Source: Methanopyrus sp. SNP6
Lineage (GTDB): Archaea > JAADCQ01 > Methanopyri > Methanopyrales > Methanopyraceae
Assembly: GCF_002201895.1 (NCBI RefSeq)
Contig: NZ_CP019436.1
Coordinates: 977,619-1,041,618 of the forward strand
Length of the DNA: 64,000 bases
Direction of reading: 5' to 3'
Shown one piece after another: positions 52,865-61,070 of the stretch. The notes beneath the pieces were generated by a model. The model saw nothing but the letters and a program-made list of their open reading frames with translations, had not been told where the DNA came from and ran no database searches. How positions within the stretch are numbered: the stretch's first letter is position 1; the number at the start of each line of letters is the position of its first letter. Made by a program: the position numbers and the translations under genes.

Positions 52865-53656
52865 TTGCGTCTAATCACGTTGACCACGGACTTCGGACTC
52901 GGTTCTCCGTATCCTGCCCAGGTTAAAGCTGTGATTCTCAGAATCGCGGCCCCAAGCGTCGAGATAGTCGACGTAACCCACGAAGTCCCGGCACAGGACG
53001 TGGTGGCCGGTTCCTACGTGATGTCGGTCTCATGTCCGTGGTTCCCGCCTGGATCCGTCCACGTGGGTGTGGTGGATCCCGGGGTGGGGACCGAGCGTAG
53101 GGCTGTTCTACTGGAGACGGAGCGTGGGGACTTCTTGGTGGGACCGGACAATGGCCTCCTGATACCTCTCGCCGAAGAACTCGGTGGAATCGCCCAGGCC
53201 TTTCGTATCCTCGAGGACGAGGTCTCGGACTGGGAAGTCTCCGCTACCTTCCACGGACGCGACGTATTCGCTCCAGCCGCTGCGCGAGTGGCGTCAGGTG
53301 AGAGTCCTGAGAAGTTCTGCGAACCCTTAGATCCCGAGGAACTAGTCGAGCCACCGATCGCCGAACCTGAAGTGGACGACGGCCACGTGCGTGCCCGGGT
53401 GTGGTTTGTGGATGACTTCGGGAACATCATCACGAACGTCCGGTACGAAGAAGTGGACCTGCCCGAGACCGTGACGGTCCGCGTCTCCGGGGAATCCTTC
53501 GATGCTAGGCACGTCCACACGTACGGGGAGGCGGACTCCGGTGATCTGATCGTCCTACGGTCTTCTTCCGGCCACCTTGAAATCGCGGTCGTAGAGGGAA
53601 GCGCTGCCGAACTGCTCGGCGTCTCGACGGCCGACCGGCTCGAGATCCTCTACTGA
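52865..53656 (+). CDS. S-adenosylmethionine hydrolase/hydroxide adenosyltransferase (DUF62)
   Basis: 263 aa from TTG 52865 (TTG 52847 belongs to the same frame but precedes the ribosome-binding site). Signature residues: ITLTTDFGLGSPYPAQVKA at the N-terminus, VDVTHEVPAQDV, VVDPGVGTERRAV, VGPDNGLL, TFHGRDVFAPAAA and a C-terminal FVDDFGNIITNV. Relatives split SAM into adenosine and methionine with water, or swap halides in bacterial fluorinases. The physiological role in archaea is unclear. Confidence 0.92.
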   Translation: MRLITLTTDFGLGSPYPAQVKAVILRIAAPSVEIVDVTHEVPAQDVVAGSYVMSVSCPWFPPGSVHVGVVDPGVGTERRAVLLETERGDFLVGPDNGLLIPLAEELGGIAQAFRILEDEVSDWEVSATFHGRDVFAPAAARVASGESPEKFCEPLDPEELVEPPIAEPEVDDGHVRARVWFVDDFGNIITNVRYEEVDLPETVTVRVSGESFDARHVHTYGEADSGDLIVLRSSSGHLEIAVVEGSAAELLGVSTADRLEILY

Positions 53657-53690
53657 CCGTGCGGAAGGACCACGCGGTCCCCAGGTGAGG

Positions 53691-55190
53691 TTAACCCAGT
53701 CTCACCTCTGTTATGGACTCTGGCTCAGCCGCCCATGGATTTTTGAGAACCTTCGGGACGTACTCGGCGACGTCTTCCGCCGTGAGTCCCTGGGATAACT
53801 TCCGCTCCGCCAAACATCCGGCGCTCCCAACTACGAATGCTCCGATGCACGCAGCTTCGAACCCTTCCCTACACTGTGCTGCGACTCCGGCGATGACCCC
53901 GGCGAGTACGTCACCCGTGCCTCCTACAGTCATTGCCGGGGTTCCCGTGACGTTCCACCTGATCTCGCCGTCGGGGGACCCGATGACGTCAACCCTACCC
54001 TTCAGAAGGATAGTGCATCCGAGTTCCTCCGAAACCCGCCGGACGACTTCCGAACGATCCTCGAGAGATCTCCCCAGTTCCTTTCCGAACTCCCTCCTGA
54101 ACTCTCCCGCATGTGGAGTCAGAACGAACTTGTCATCCACGTTCACCTCAGAAATCCCTCGTAGTCCGTCGGCGTCGACGACAATCACCCCGTCAAAGGA
54201 CTCCGCCAGCTCTTTCAGTATCCCGACGGAGTCCGCGTCCGCGCCGAGTCCGGGCCCGACTAATACGGTATCCACGTCCTCGAGGTCAGCTTCCTCCAAG
54301 TGCTCAGGCACGAGCCGCTCCGCGGAGACCGTTCTGTAGATGACGTTCGGGTCGTTTTTGGGTACCGTGTCGACGGTTAGCAGGAAGACAAGGTCCGCAC
54401 CGGCCCTGAGCGCGCCTCGTGCGGCCAGCTGTGGCGCTCCAATGTACTTCCGCGAGCCGCCTATGATCAGTACGCGGCCGTGGTGGCCCTTATGCGACCA
54501 GGGATCGCGCCGTAGGATATCCGAGGCGATGAGGTCGCCCGGGCCGCAGATCTGCTCGGCTATCTTGGGGATCCCCGCGTTCACCCTCCGGAGGAACACG
54601 TCCCGTAGCTTCCGAACGCCGCGTTTATGCCGATGTATCGACACTACCAGGTCCGCTTCGACGGCGACGTCTGGTGCCTCTCCGCTATCGGGATCGAGCC
54701 CTGTAGGGACGTCGATGGAGACTACTCGCGCCCCCGCACGAGAGGCCTCGTTGATCCGAAGGACTGCCGATCTCACAGGTTCGCGAAGCCGTCCCCGGAT
54801 CCCGAACCCGAGGAGCGCGTCTACGACCACGTCCCGCTCGAAATCGACACTCTCCAGATCTTCCGAATCTCGGACCTCCTTGACGGGAATCCCCGCGCGG
54901 TCCAGCCTCCTGAGGTTCAATTTGGCCGCCTCGTTTTTGACGGTTTCACACCGTCCCACGAGGAGCACCTCGACGTCCACTCCCTCGGAGTCCAGGTGGC
55001 GGGCGGTGACGAACCCGTCCCCACCGTTTCCACCTGTACCACAGACGACCAAGACGTCGTTCGGGGAGTACTCCTCGATCACTACCCTAGCCACGCCAGC
55101 TCCGGCATTCTCCATCATGAAATCCTCTTCGAAACCCAACCACCGCGAGTTTAGCTCGATCCTCCTCATCTCCCTCGAGGTGATGAACAC
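53691..55190 (-). CDS. nnr: bifunctional NAD(P)HX epimerase/dehydratase
   Basis: 499 aa. N-terminal YjeF epimerase domain (MENAGAGVARVV, CGTGGNGGDGFVTARHL, DALLGFGIRG) fused at about residue 225 to the C-terminal ribokinase-like ADP-dependent dehydratase (GGSRKYIGAPQLAARGALRAGA, VLVGPGLGADA, LTPHAGEFRRE, VGGTGDVLAGVIAG). It repairs hydrated NAD(P)H, which forms readily at high temperature. GTG start behind GGGGGC. Confidence 0.94.
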   Translation of the reverse strand: MFITSREMRRIELNSRWLGFEEDFMMENAGAGVARVVIEEYSPNDVLVVCGTGGNGGDGFVTARHLDSEGVDVEVLLVGRCETVKNEAAKLNLRRLDRAGIPVKEVRDSEDLESVDFERDVVVDALLGFGIRGRLREPVRSAVLRINEASRAGARVVSIDVPTGLDPDSGEAPDVAVEADLVVSIHRHKRGVRKLRDVFLRRVNAGIPKIAEQICGPGDLIASDILRRDPWSHKGHHGRVLIIGGSRKYIGAPQLAARGALRAGADLVFLLTVDTVPKNDPNVIYRTVSAERLVPEHLEEADLEDVDTVLVGPGLGADADSVGILKELAESFDGVIVVDADGLRGISEVNVDDKFVLTPHAGEFRREFGKELGRSLEDRSEVVRRVSEELGCTILLKGRVDVIGSPDGEIRWNVTGTPAMTVGGTGDVLAGVIAGVAAQCREGFEAACIGAFVVGSAGCLAERKLSQGLTAEDVAEYVPKVLKNPWAAEPESITEVRLG

Positions 55191-55312
55191 GGATCCCGCC
55201 CCCGAGTGTGCGGAGAACGGGAACGTGAGTGTACTCGTTCCACCGGAAGCGTCAACTGGGGGAAAACACGGATTAGGGACCGTATGGTTTTCGCGGTGGG
55301 GGAAAATCGGCC

Positions 55313-56092
55313 GTGGAGGTTCACGAGCTTACGATTCTAGGCGGTACCGATAAAGATGGTCGGCCCGAGCCTGTCCGGGAACTCACCCTAGAACGTGGAA
55401 CGATAGTCGCGGTCGTAGGTCCCACAGGCTCAGGTAAATCCGCGCTACTACGTGACGTCGAAATCCTAGCGCAGGGTGACACAGAGACAAGTCGCAGAAT
55501 CCTGCTCGACGGTGAGGAACCGTCTGATGATCTCCGGTTCGATCCGGAGCACCGTCTTGTTGCCCACGTGACCCAAACCATGGGATTCCTCGCCGACTGT
55601 ACCGTCCGCGAGTTCGTCGAGATACACGCTGAGAGTCGTGGCGTCGACGTCGACCCGGAGGAGGTTGTCGATGTTGCCAACCGCTTCACGGGCGAACCGA
55701 TAGATCCGGACATGAAGATGACCGAACTCAGCGGTGGTCAGTCTCGCTCGCTCATGATAGCTGATGTGGCTCTGATTAGCGACTCGCCCATCATCCTCAT
55801 CGACGAAATCGAGAACGCGGGAATCCGCAAACACGAGGCTCTCGATGAGCTTACGGCGCGAGATAAGATCGTCCTCTTGGTCACTCACGACCCCGTCGTG
55901 TCCTTACGATCCGATTTCCGGATCGTCATGCGAAACGGAGCTATGACCAAGATAGTGGAGACGACGCAGCGAGAACGGGAAGTTGCCGAGCTCCTCGAGC
56001 GAGTGGATACATGGCTCCTCGATCTCCGAAACCGCGTCCGCTGTGGCGAGCGACTGGACGATGTCGAACTACCCCTGGGGGCCGAGACGTGA
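55313..56092 (+). CDS. solitary ABC-type ATPase, first gene of an uncharacterised three-gene operon
   Basis: 259 aa, GTG behind GGGGGA. The Walker A is GPTGSGKS at about 35-42, the Q-loop AHVTQTMGFLADC, the signature ELSGGQSRSLMIADVALI, and the Walker B IILIDEIENAG with a VTHDP H-loop. No permease gene is present, so a transporter role is doubtful; a cytosolic assembly or activation ATPase is more likely. Overlaps the GTPase gene (GTGA). Confidence 0.82.
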   Translation: MEVHELTILGGTDKDGRPEPVRELTLERGTIVAVVGPTGSGKSALLRDVEILAQGDTETSRRILLDGEEPSDDLRFDPEHRLVAHVTQTMGFLADCTVREFVEIHAESRGVDVDPEEVVDVANRFTGEPIDPDMKMTELSGGQSRSLMIADVALISDSPIILIDEIENAGIRKHEALDELTARDKIVLLVTHDPVVSLRSDFRIVMRNGAMTKIVETTQREREVAELLERVDTWLLDLRNRVRCGERLDDVELPLGAET

Positions 56093-56799
56093 AGCTGGTA
56101 ATAGTCTCGGGTACGCCCGGATCCGGTAAGACCGCCGTCATTCTCAACGCACTGGAACGACTACTCGACCAGTACAATCCCGCCGTCGTCAAAGTCGACT
56201 GCCTCCGCACCGACGATCACGAGGTGTACCGTGAGCGCTTAGGGATCCCTGCTACCGACGCCTTATCTAAGGACATGTGTCCCGACCACTTCGCGGCCTA
56301 TAACCTCGAACACATGGTTCGATGGGCCGAGGAACACGGTGCAGACCTGCTCGTCGTGGAAACCGCGGGTCTCTGTCTTCGCTGCGCACCCTACGTCGAT
56401 GCCTGCCTCGGAGTCTGCGTCGCCGACGTCACCTTAGGCCCGAACTCCCCGGCCAAGGTCGGTCCCTTCCTGCAGACTGCCGACGTCGTCTGCGTCAATA
56501 AGGGTGACCTTGTCTCTCAGGCCGAACGCGAGGTCTACGTTCGGAAGGTGGCTGAGGTGAATCCAGATTGTCGAGTCATCGAGACCAACGGACTCACCGG
56601 AGCCGGGTGTGAACTACTCGCGCGACTGATCGAAGAGGAAGCCCCCGAGCTGCCCAACACCCTAGACGAAGTCAGACTCCGTGAGAAGGCTCCACTCGCC
56701 GTCTGCACGCTCTGCGTGGGCGAGACACGGGTTGCCGAGCGCTACCATCGTGGGGTGCTCAGGCGCATTGACGGATTCACGGAGTACCGAGGCGAGTAA
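56089..56799 (+). CDS. HypB/UreG/CobW-class GTPase with Cys-rich metal-site candidate
   Basis: 236 aa from GTG 56089, behind GGGGGC plus 6 nt. Walker A SGTPGSGKTAVI at about 6-17 (SIMIBI class), switch VVKVDCLRTDDHEVYRERLG, ETAGLCLRCAPYVDACLGVC with four Cys just after the Walker B, and VNKGDLVS as the base-recognition motif. C-terminal CTLCVGETR adds CxxC. The layout resembles nickel-inserting GTPases, and the Cys cluster could hold a metal or cofactor. The stop is read through by the overlapping Fe-S gene in another frame. Confidence 0.8.
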   Translation: MKLVIVSGTPGSGKTAVILNALERLLDQYNPAVVKVDCLRTDDHEVYRERLGIPATDALSKDMCPDHFAAYNLEHMVRWAEEHGADLLVVETAGLCLRCAPYVDACLGVCVADVTLGPNSPAKVGPFLQTADVVCVNKGDLVSQAEREVYVRKVAEVNPDCRVIETNGLTGAGCELLARLIEEEAPELPNTLDEVRLREKAPLAVCTLCVGETRVAERYHRGVLRRIDGFTEYRGE

Positions 56800-57448
56800 G
56801 CTCGTCGAACTGCTTCCTGGGTTCCACTGTGGGGCCTGCGGGTACGACCGATGCGATGACTTCGCGGAGGCACTGGTCCGTGGGGAGGCCAGTCTCGACG
56901 ACTGCCCCTACCTTCAAACCGAGCGGTTCGCCGAGGAGAGCCGACGGCTCGGGAAACTCTTGGAGGAGATCGGAGAAGTCGAAGGAACACGCCCCAGCAT
57001 CACCGGGGTCCTAGACGGCTATGAGGCCGACTTAGTGCTTTCACCCCTTCCGGACGAGCCAGCCTGTCGTGAGATCCTCCATCCTTTCTGGTCTGAAGCC
57101 GATATCGAGGAAGGTGACGTCATCCGATACAGGCCATGGGGTTGTCCTATCACGCATTTCGCACGCGTTCTCGACGCGGAGAAGAGCCTCCTGACGGTCC
57201 ATATTGTAGGACCTAAGCACCGACTCGGCGAAACGGACTTCGAGTATAAAGACGTCGGCCTGTGTCTCGTAGTCGGGTTCGAAGGGATCGTATCGGAGGG
57301 TAGGGTGCCTAACGTCGGGGAGACGGTCCGGTTCGTTCCGGAGCACTGCATGATGCAGAAAGTCCACTCTGGGGTGGTTATCGAAGCGGTAGGTGACCGG
57401 TTGCGCATAGAGTGCATCGATCTGAAGGTTTGGGCTCCTCTGAAGTAG
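56768..57448 (+). CDS. protein with N-terminal [4Fe-4S] motif and C-terminal uncharacterised domain
   Basis: 226 aa from TTG 56768 (32-nt overlap with the GTPase gene). The opening LLPGFHCGACGYDRC plus a later DDCPYL forms the Fe-S domain typical of RnfB, corrinoid Fe-S proteins and activators of corrinoid enzymes. Then IRYRPWGCPITHFARVL and VGFEGIVSEGRVPNVGETV form a beta-rich domain of unknown role, with HCMMQKVHSGVVI near the end. The three-gene context suggests assembly or reductive activation of a metal centre. Confidence 0.75.
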   Translation: MTDSRSTEASKLVELLPGFHCGACGYDRCDDFAEALVRGEASLDDCPYLQTERFAEESRRLGKLLEEIGEVEGTRPSITGVLDGYEADLVLSPLPDEPACREILHPFWSEADIEEGDVIRYRPWGCPITHFARVLDAEKSLLTVHIVGPKHRLGETDFEYKDVGLCLVVGFEGIVSEGRVPNVGETVRFVPEHCMMQKVHSGVVIEAVGDRLRIECIDLKVWAPLK

Positions 57449-57601
57449 CCTCGGCTCAACGACGGGTCACGTGGTCCGTTCCGGTTATCCCTCGCTTAAG
57501 AAGAAACGCGATAGTTTCAGCTATGGCAGAGCCCCTTGGGGATGAGGAGCGAGGAACCCTGCAGAACGATCGGGTGAAGAGGGGTCGACTTACCGACCCA
57601 C

Positions 57602-58516
57602 TCACCCAACGATCTCCCTCCACCGTCGGACGTTCTCTTCGTCTGGTTCCCAGCGCAGTGCCACGTTACTCCCTACTTCGACCCCTAGCTCCTCGGCGAC
57701 GGGCTCGCACTTGGCCCTCAGTAGGAAATACACAGGCACATCGGGGAACGGTTCCTCCGGGATGGACTCGAAGTTCCCCTGCCCTTTGGATATCACCACG
57801 TCTGCGTAGGACAATTCCTCGGCGAACTCATCGCTGACCTCAGTCGTGAGCAGTCCGAGCATCTCGGTCCCCGTGTCGATCACGTCGCAGATCTCGGTAA
57901 TACCAACTTGCTCGGCGTCCTCCCGCGTGGCGTCGTTCACTATCGGACCACCGCGGACGGCCACTACCACGTCGCACTCCAACTCTTCCACCAACACCTC
58001 GATCAGCAGCTTATCCAGGGCGATCTCTCCCGCGTTGTCGCACAGATAGAGCACGCGTGCGCCTCTGAAATCCTCAGGTTTCAGGTCGAAGACAGTGAAC
58101 CCTGCACCACTGATCTCCTCCCGGAGTTCGTCTAGGTCGAACTCGTGACCTGCCACCGCGAAGTCGATAGTGTTGCCGACGATCGCTGCGGCCGCGGCCT
58201 TCTTCAGGAGTTCCTCAGGGTCCTCGATATTCTCGAGATCGCTCTCGAGCTCCTGCGCGACCGCCGCCGCACGCTCGTTGGCCCGCCGCTTCTCCTCTCG
58301 GTAGGGGTCCGGATCCTCCGAGTACTTCATAACGGTTCGTTGTGCTTCGGTACCCAGCTTAGGAGGTTGGGGTGTGGGTTCCATTCGGTACAACTCGCTA
58401 ACACATTCGGTCGCTGCTAGGATGGCCTCCTTCTGACGGTCCTCCGGGACAGCTCGTTCGACGGTGTTTACCGCGATTTCAAGCACGCACGGTACACACC
58501 GTGGTACTGCCCTCAT
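57602..58516 (-). CDS. DUF89/ARMT1-like metal-dependent phosphatase
   Basis: 304 aa, ATG behind GGGGGC. N-terminal CVPC motif (residues 7-10), VGNTIDFAVAG and LYLCDNAGEIALDKLLIEVL with the metal-binding DN pair, then VRGGPIVNDAT and VISKGQGNFE, matching the archaeal DUF89 subgroup. Family members dephosphorylate damaged phosphometabolites. Substrate unknown. The gap 57449-57601 upstream in map order holds no gene I can support. Confidence 0.87.
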   Translation of the reverse strand: MRAVPRCVPCVLEIAVNTVERAVPEDRQKEAILAATECVSELYRMEPTPQPPKLGTEAQRTVMKYSEDPDPYREEKRRANERAAAVAQELESDLENIEDPEELLKKAAAAAIVGNTIDFAVAGHEFDLDELREEISGAGFTVFDLKPEDFRGARVLYLCDNAGEIALDKLLIEVLVEELECDVVVAVRGGPIVNDATREDAEQVGITEICDVIDTGTEMLGLLTTEVSDEFAEELSYADVVISKGQGNFESIPEEPFPDVPVYFLLRAKCEPVAEELGVEVGSNVALRWEPDEENVRRWREIVG

Positions 58517-58531
58517 TACCGATGCCCCCTG

Positions 58532-59776
58532 TCACTTCAGGAACAGCCACTGCAGGTCGTGTGGCACCTTCGTATGTTCCAGTGGCCACAACCCGAACGG
58601 TGCAGGTGATATCAGCAGGACGAGCAGGGACACCAGCAGCAAGGCGGGTAGCCAACTTTTGCTCTCGTCATCGTCCAAGAACGAGCGGTCGGACGGTAGT
58701 TTCGCCGTTATCTTAACCAGCACGATCACGGTCGCAACCGCTATGTGGTACCAGTGCAGGAAGCCTTGGAAGAACGCCGACATCACGGAGAACCACTTGA
58801 CGGTGCGGGTATCGTAGTAATATCGCACGATGTATCCTCCTTCGAGCGGGTACACCGGCAGGGCTGAGAGCCAGGTGATGATGAGTCCCGCCCATCCAGC
58901 CAACGTGATCGGGTTCGCGACGATTCCGAGCTCGCGCGATAGGGACAGCGTCCACAGGTTGTGCCACACGAGCATTCGGACTGGCGTATGGTCGAACACG
59001 GCACCGAGGAGGAATGTCGCGGTGGATAGTAGGAATCCGGACACCAGACCGGCCACGCCTATCCGGCATAGCGATTCGACTAGCATAGGTCGAACTTCCG
59101 AGCGAATCACGGAGGAGAAGGCTCCCGGGAAGGGAGGAACCGCGAGGAAAAACGGCAGGCGCGGTCGGAGGCCCTCTACTTTCGCTACCCAGAGCTTCAC
59201 GATCTCCTTTCCGAAGTAAATCGCCGAGAACGCGAGTGCGAACTCCACCGCGGCCCAGGTCGAGCCGAACGCCAACCACCCACCCAAGTACGCGAATACC
59301 GGAACCGAAATCCCTAGCAGAACCAGCCATCCCGGCTCCTGCTCTGGGACTTCGAAACGCTGTACGACCAGCCTACCGGCCTTCCCTTCCGGTTCCGCTG
59401 TGAATTTCATCTCAGCCAGCTTCCTAGCCAGGCGACGCGCGTCTCCCTTCCGCTCGTAGTGGAAAACGACCGAACTGTCCTCCCGGATACGGAACTCCTT
59501 TACCTCGTATCCTGCGCCTTCGAGGGCCTTTTCAATGCTCTTGACGTCTTTATACGATGGAAACATCGACGGGTCGGCATTCGTTCGGAACACACCCTCG
59601 ACTAGCAACGTCCCACCACATTCGGGGCACTTACCCTTCCGCTCGTATACTACCTCATGATCGTGAGGTTTGAACTCGAAGTAATCGCAATCGTCACACG
59701 CGAGCAGGGTTACCAGCTCGTACTCTTCCTCTACCTTTTCGGCCGCCACGGGCTCCAGGGGTAACTGCCGTCTCAT
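58532..59776 (-). CDS. Zn-ribbon/S2P-like polytopic membrane protein lacking HExxH
   Basis: 414 aa, ATG behind GGGGGA. An N-terminal Cys4 ribbon (CDDC at 27-30, CPECGG from 50), a soluble segment, then six or so hydrophobic segments from residue 155. The membrane part follows the site-2-protease layout: where HExxH is expected there is IYFGKEIVKLW, and the second motif is LPVYPLEGGYIVRYY (normally N-P...LDGG). FFLAVPPFPGAFSSVI matches the intervening PxFxP loop of EGY-type proteins. Probably catalytically inactive. It adjoins a UPF0047 gene, 1 nt apart. Confidence 0.68.
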   Translation of the reverse strand: MRRQLPLEPVAAEKVEEEYELVTLLACDDCDYFEFKPHDHEVVYERKGKCPECGGTLLVEGVFRTNADPSMFPSYKDVKSIEKALEGAGYEVKEFRIREDSSVVFHYERKGDARRLARKLAEMKFTAEPEGKAGRLVVQRFEVPEQEPGWLVLLGISVPVFAYLGGWLAFGSTWAAVEFALAFSAIYFGKEIVKLWVAKVEGLRPRLPFFLAVPPFPGAFSSVIRSEVRPMLVESLCRIGVAGLVSGFLLSTATFLLGAVFDHTPVRMLVWHNLWTLSLSRELGIVANPITLAGWAGLIITWLSALPVYPLEGGYIVRYYYDTRTVKWFSVMSAFFQGFLHWYHIAVATVIVLVKITAKLPSDRSFLDDDESKSWLPALLLVSLLVLLISPAPFGLWPLEHTKVPHDLQWLFLK

Positions 59777-59777
59777 T

Positions 59778-60188
59778 TCACTCCCCCACCACAGTCACGA
59801 GCAGACGACGAGATCGCGGGCCGTCTAACTCCACGAACAGCACGGATTGCCACGTTCCCAGTACAAGATCACCGTCGGACACGGGAATGGTAACGGAATT
59901 CCCTAGGAGTATAGCGCGCAGGTGTGCGTCGGCGTTGTTGTCGATTCTATCGTGTTCGTATCCCGCATCTTGTGGCACCAGCTCTTCAAGCTTATTAACG
60001 ATATCACGGAGGAGACCCGACTCAGGCTCGTTCACGACCACGGTCGCGGTGGTGTGCCGCGAGTACACGTGAGCGATCCCTTCCTTCACTCCGCTCTCCT
60101 TAACTTTCTCTTTGACCTGATCGGTGACGTCGATCACCTGAACCCTGCGTTCCGACTTGATCCTCAGCTCAGCCTGGTACACTGACAA
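59778..60188 (-). CDS. YjbQ/UPF0047 family protein
   Basis: 136 aa from TTG 60188, 6 nt after GGGGTG (ATG 60209 is possible but precedes that signal). Signatures: IAHVYSRHTTATVVVNEPESGLLRD split around HTTA, then HDRIDNNADAHLRAILLGNSVTIPV and LGTWQSVLFVELDGPR. The family has a conserved His/Asp cluster and has been linked weakly to thiamine phosphate synthesis; the true function is unsettled. Divergent from mscS. Confidence 0.92.
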   Translation of the reverse strand: MSVYQAELRIKSERRVQVIDVTDQVKEKVKESGVKEGIAHVYSRHTTATVVVNEPESGLLRDIVNKLEELVPQDAGYEHDRIDNNADAHLRAILLGNSVTIPVSDGDLVLGTWQSVLFVELDGPRSRRLLVTVVGE

Positions 60189-60196
60189 CGACCGCA

Positions 60197-60205
60197 CCCC
60201 GGGGG
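60197..60205. promoter_or_regulatory. double Shine-Dalgarno palindrome between yjbQ-like and mscS
   Basis: CCCCGGGGG. GGGGG lies before the mscS GTG (60213) and CCCC read in reverse gives GGGGTG before the TTG at 60188. The start codons are 24 nt apart. Confidence 0.5.
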
Positions 60206-60212
60206 ACATCCT

Positions 60213-60959
60213 GTGGAACTGCCGTCGATGAAGCTACCGTCGGCACATGTGGAGCCGCTGAAGCTGGCCACGGCGATCGTAATAGCCTTGCTCCTCGTGA
60301 AGATTATGGGTCGAGCGGCTAGGGTCGTTCGGGGTAAGCTCGAAGAGGAGGGCTTACAGGATTTGGGGTGGTGGGTGGAGAAGACGCTTCTCTACGGTTC
60401 TTACCTACTGGCGTTCTCGATAGTTCTCGAGTCCCTAGGGATGAGCATCTGGGCCCTCGTCACCGGATTGGGGCTGGCCGGAGCCGGTATCGCGGTAGCT
60501 GCCCGTGATCTCATTGCGAACCTACTAGCGGGTCTGTACCTGGCACTGGAGCGCCCTTTCGAGGTTGGTGACAGGATTCGAGTCGGTGAATACTCGGGGG
60601 AGGTTGTTGACCTCCGAATTCGGTGTACGGTGTTGAAGTCCAGAGGTCGTAGGATAGTCATCCCAAACTCCGTCCTAGTCAACGAGACCGTAGAGAGACT
60701 GGACGATTCCGACGAGTGTGAGTTCGAGGTTGTGGTGGAAGGATCCCCTAATGAAATCGGGCGACGGCTGGCCGCGCTCGAAGGAGAATTGGACTCCCTA
60801 AAGCTGAAGTATTACGACATCTCGGTGGAACGTGTGGAGTCGGGCAGGGCGCTGGTCCGGGTACGGGCGGCTGGGAAAGAAGTGGATAGTGTGCACGGGG
60901 CGGTTCGACGCGCGCTCGTGAAGAGGCCTGGCGGGACGGACCGCTGGGATGACGATTAA
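60213..60959 (+). CDS. mscS: small-conductance mechanosensitive channel, MscS family
   Basis: 248 aa, GTG behind GGGGGA plus 6 nt. Two to three transmembrane helices; the pore-lining helix has the Gly/Ala pattern LVTGLGLAGAGIAVAARDLIANLLAGL, followed by the beta-domain start RPFEVGDRIRVGEYSGEVVDL and VIPNSVLVNETV. It opens under membrane tension to release solutes. Notable in a hyperthermophile known for very high internal salt. A Glu-rich cytoplasmic end closes it. Confidence 0.9.
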   Translation: MELPSMKLPSAHVEPLKLATAIVIALLLVKIMGRAARVVRGKLEEEGLQDLGWWVEKTLLYGSYLLAFSIVLESLGMSIWALVTGLGLAGAGIAVAARDLIANLLAGLYLALERPFEVGDRIRVGEYSGEVVDLRIRCTVLKSRGRRIVIPNSVLVNETVERLDDSDECEFEVVVEGSPNEIGRRLAALEGELDSLKLKYYDISVERVESGRALVRVRAAGKEVDSVHGAVRRALVKRPGGTDRWDDD

Positions 60960-61030
60960 CCGGGAGCCGGGAGCGGATTCCGCCCCGACCCCCTCATTGT
61001 TACACAGTCCGCAACGAACCGAGGATCCAG

Positions 61031-61040
61031 TTTATAATTA
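61031..61040 (+). promoter_or_regulatory. TATA box of the ftr-like gene
   Basis: TTTATAATTA, preceded by GATCCAG, lies 36 nt before the GTG start in an otherwise G+C-rich region. With initiation about 25 nt downstream the leader would be short and contain the GGGGGGGAG ribosome-binding site. Confidence 0.6.
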
Positions 61041-61070
61041 CTTTCACTCTACCCCTCGGGGGGGAGTTAA

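Noticed and set aside
53713-55353. Plus-strand frames of 208 and 337 codons opposite nnr
   Set aside because: Shadow of nnr, whose domains are unmistakable; Ser/Thr/Arg-rich with no motif.
57449-57601. Possible C/D-box sRNA or small RNA in the gap between the Fe-S gene and DUF89
   Set aside because: No clear paired C (RUGAUGA) and D (CUGA) boxes with a guide-length spacer; nothing else recognisable.
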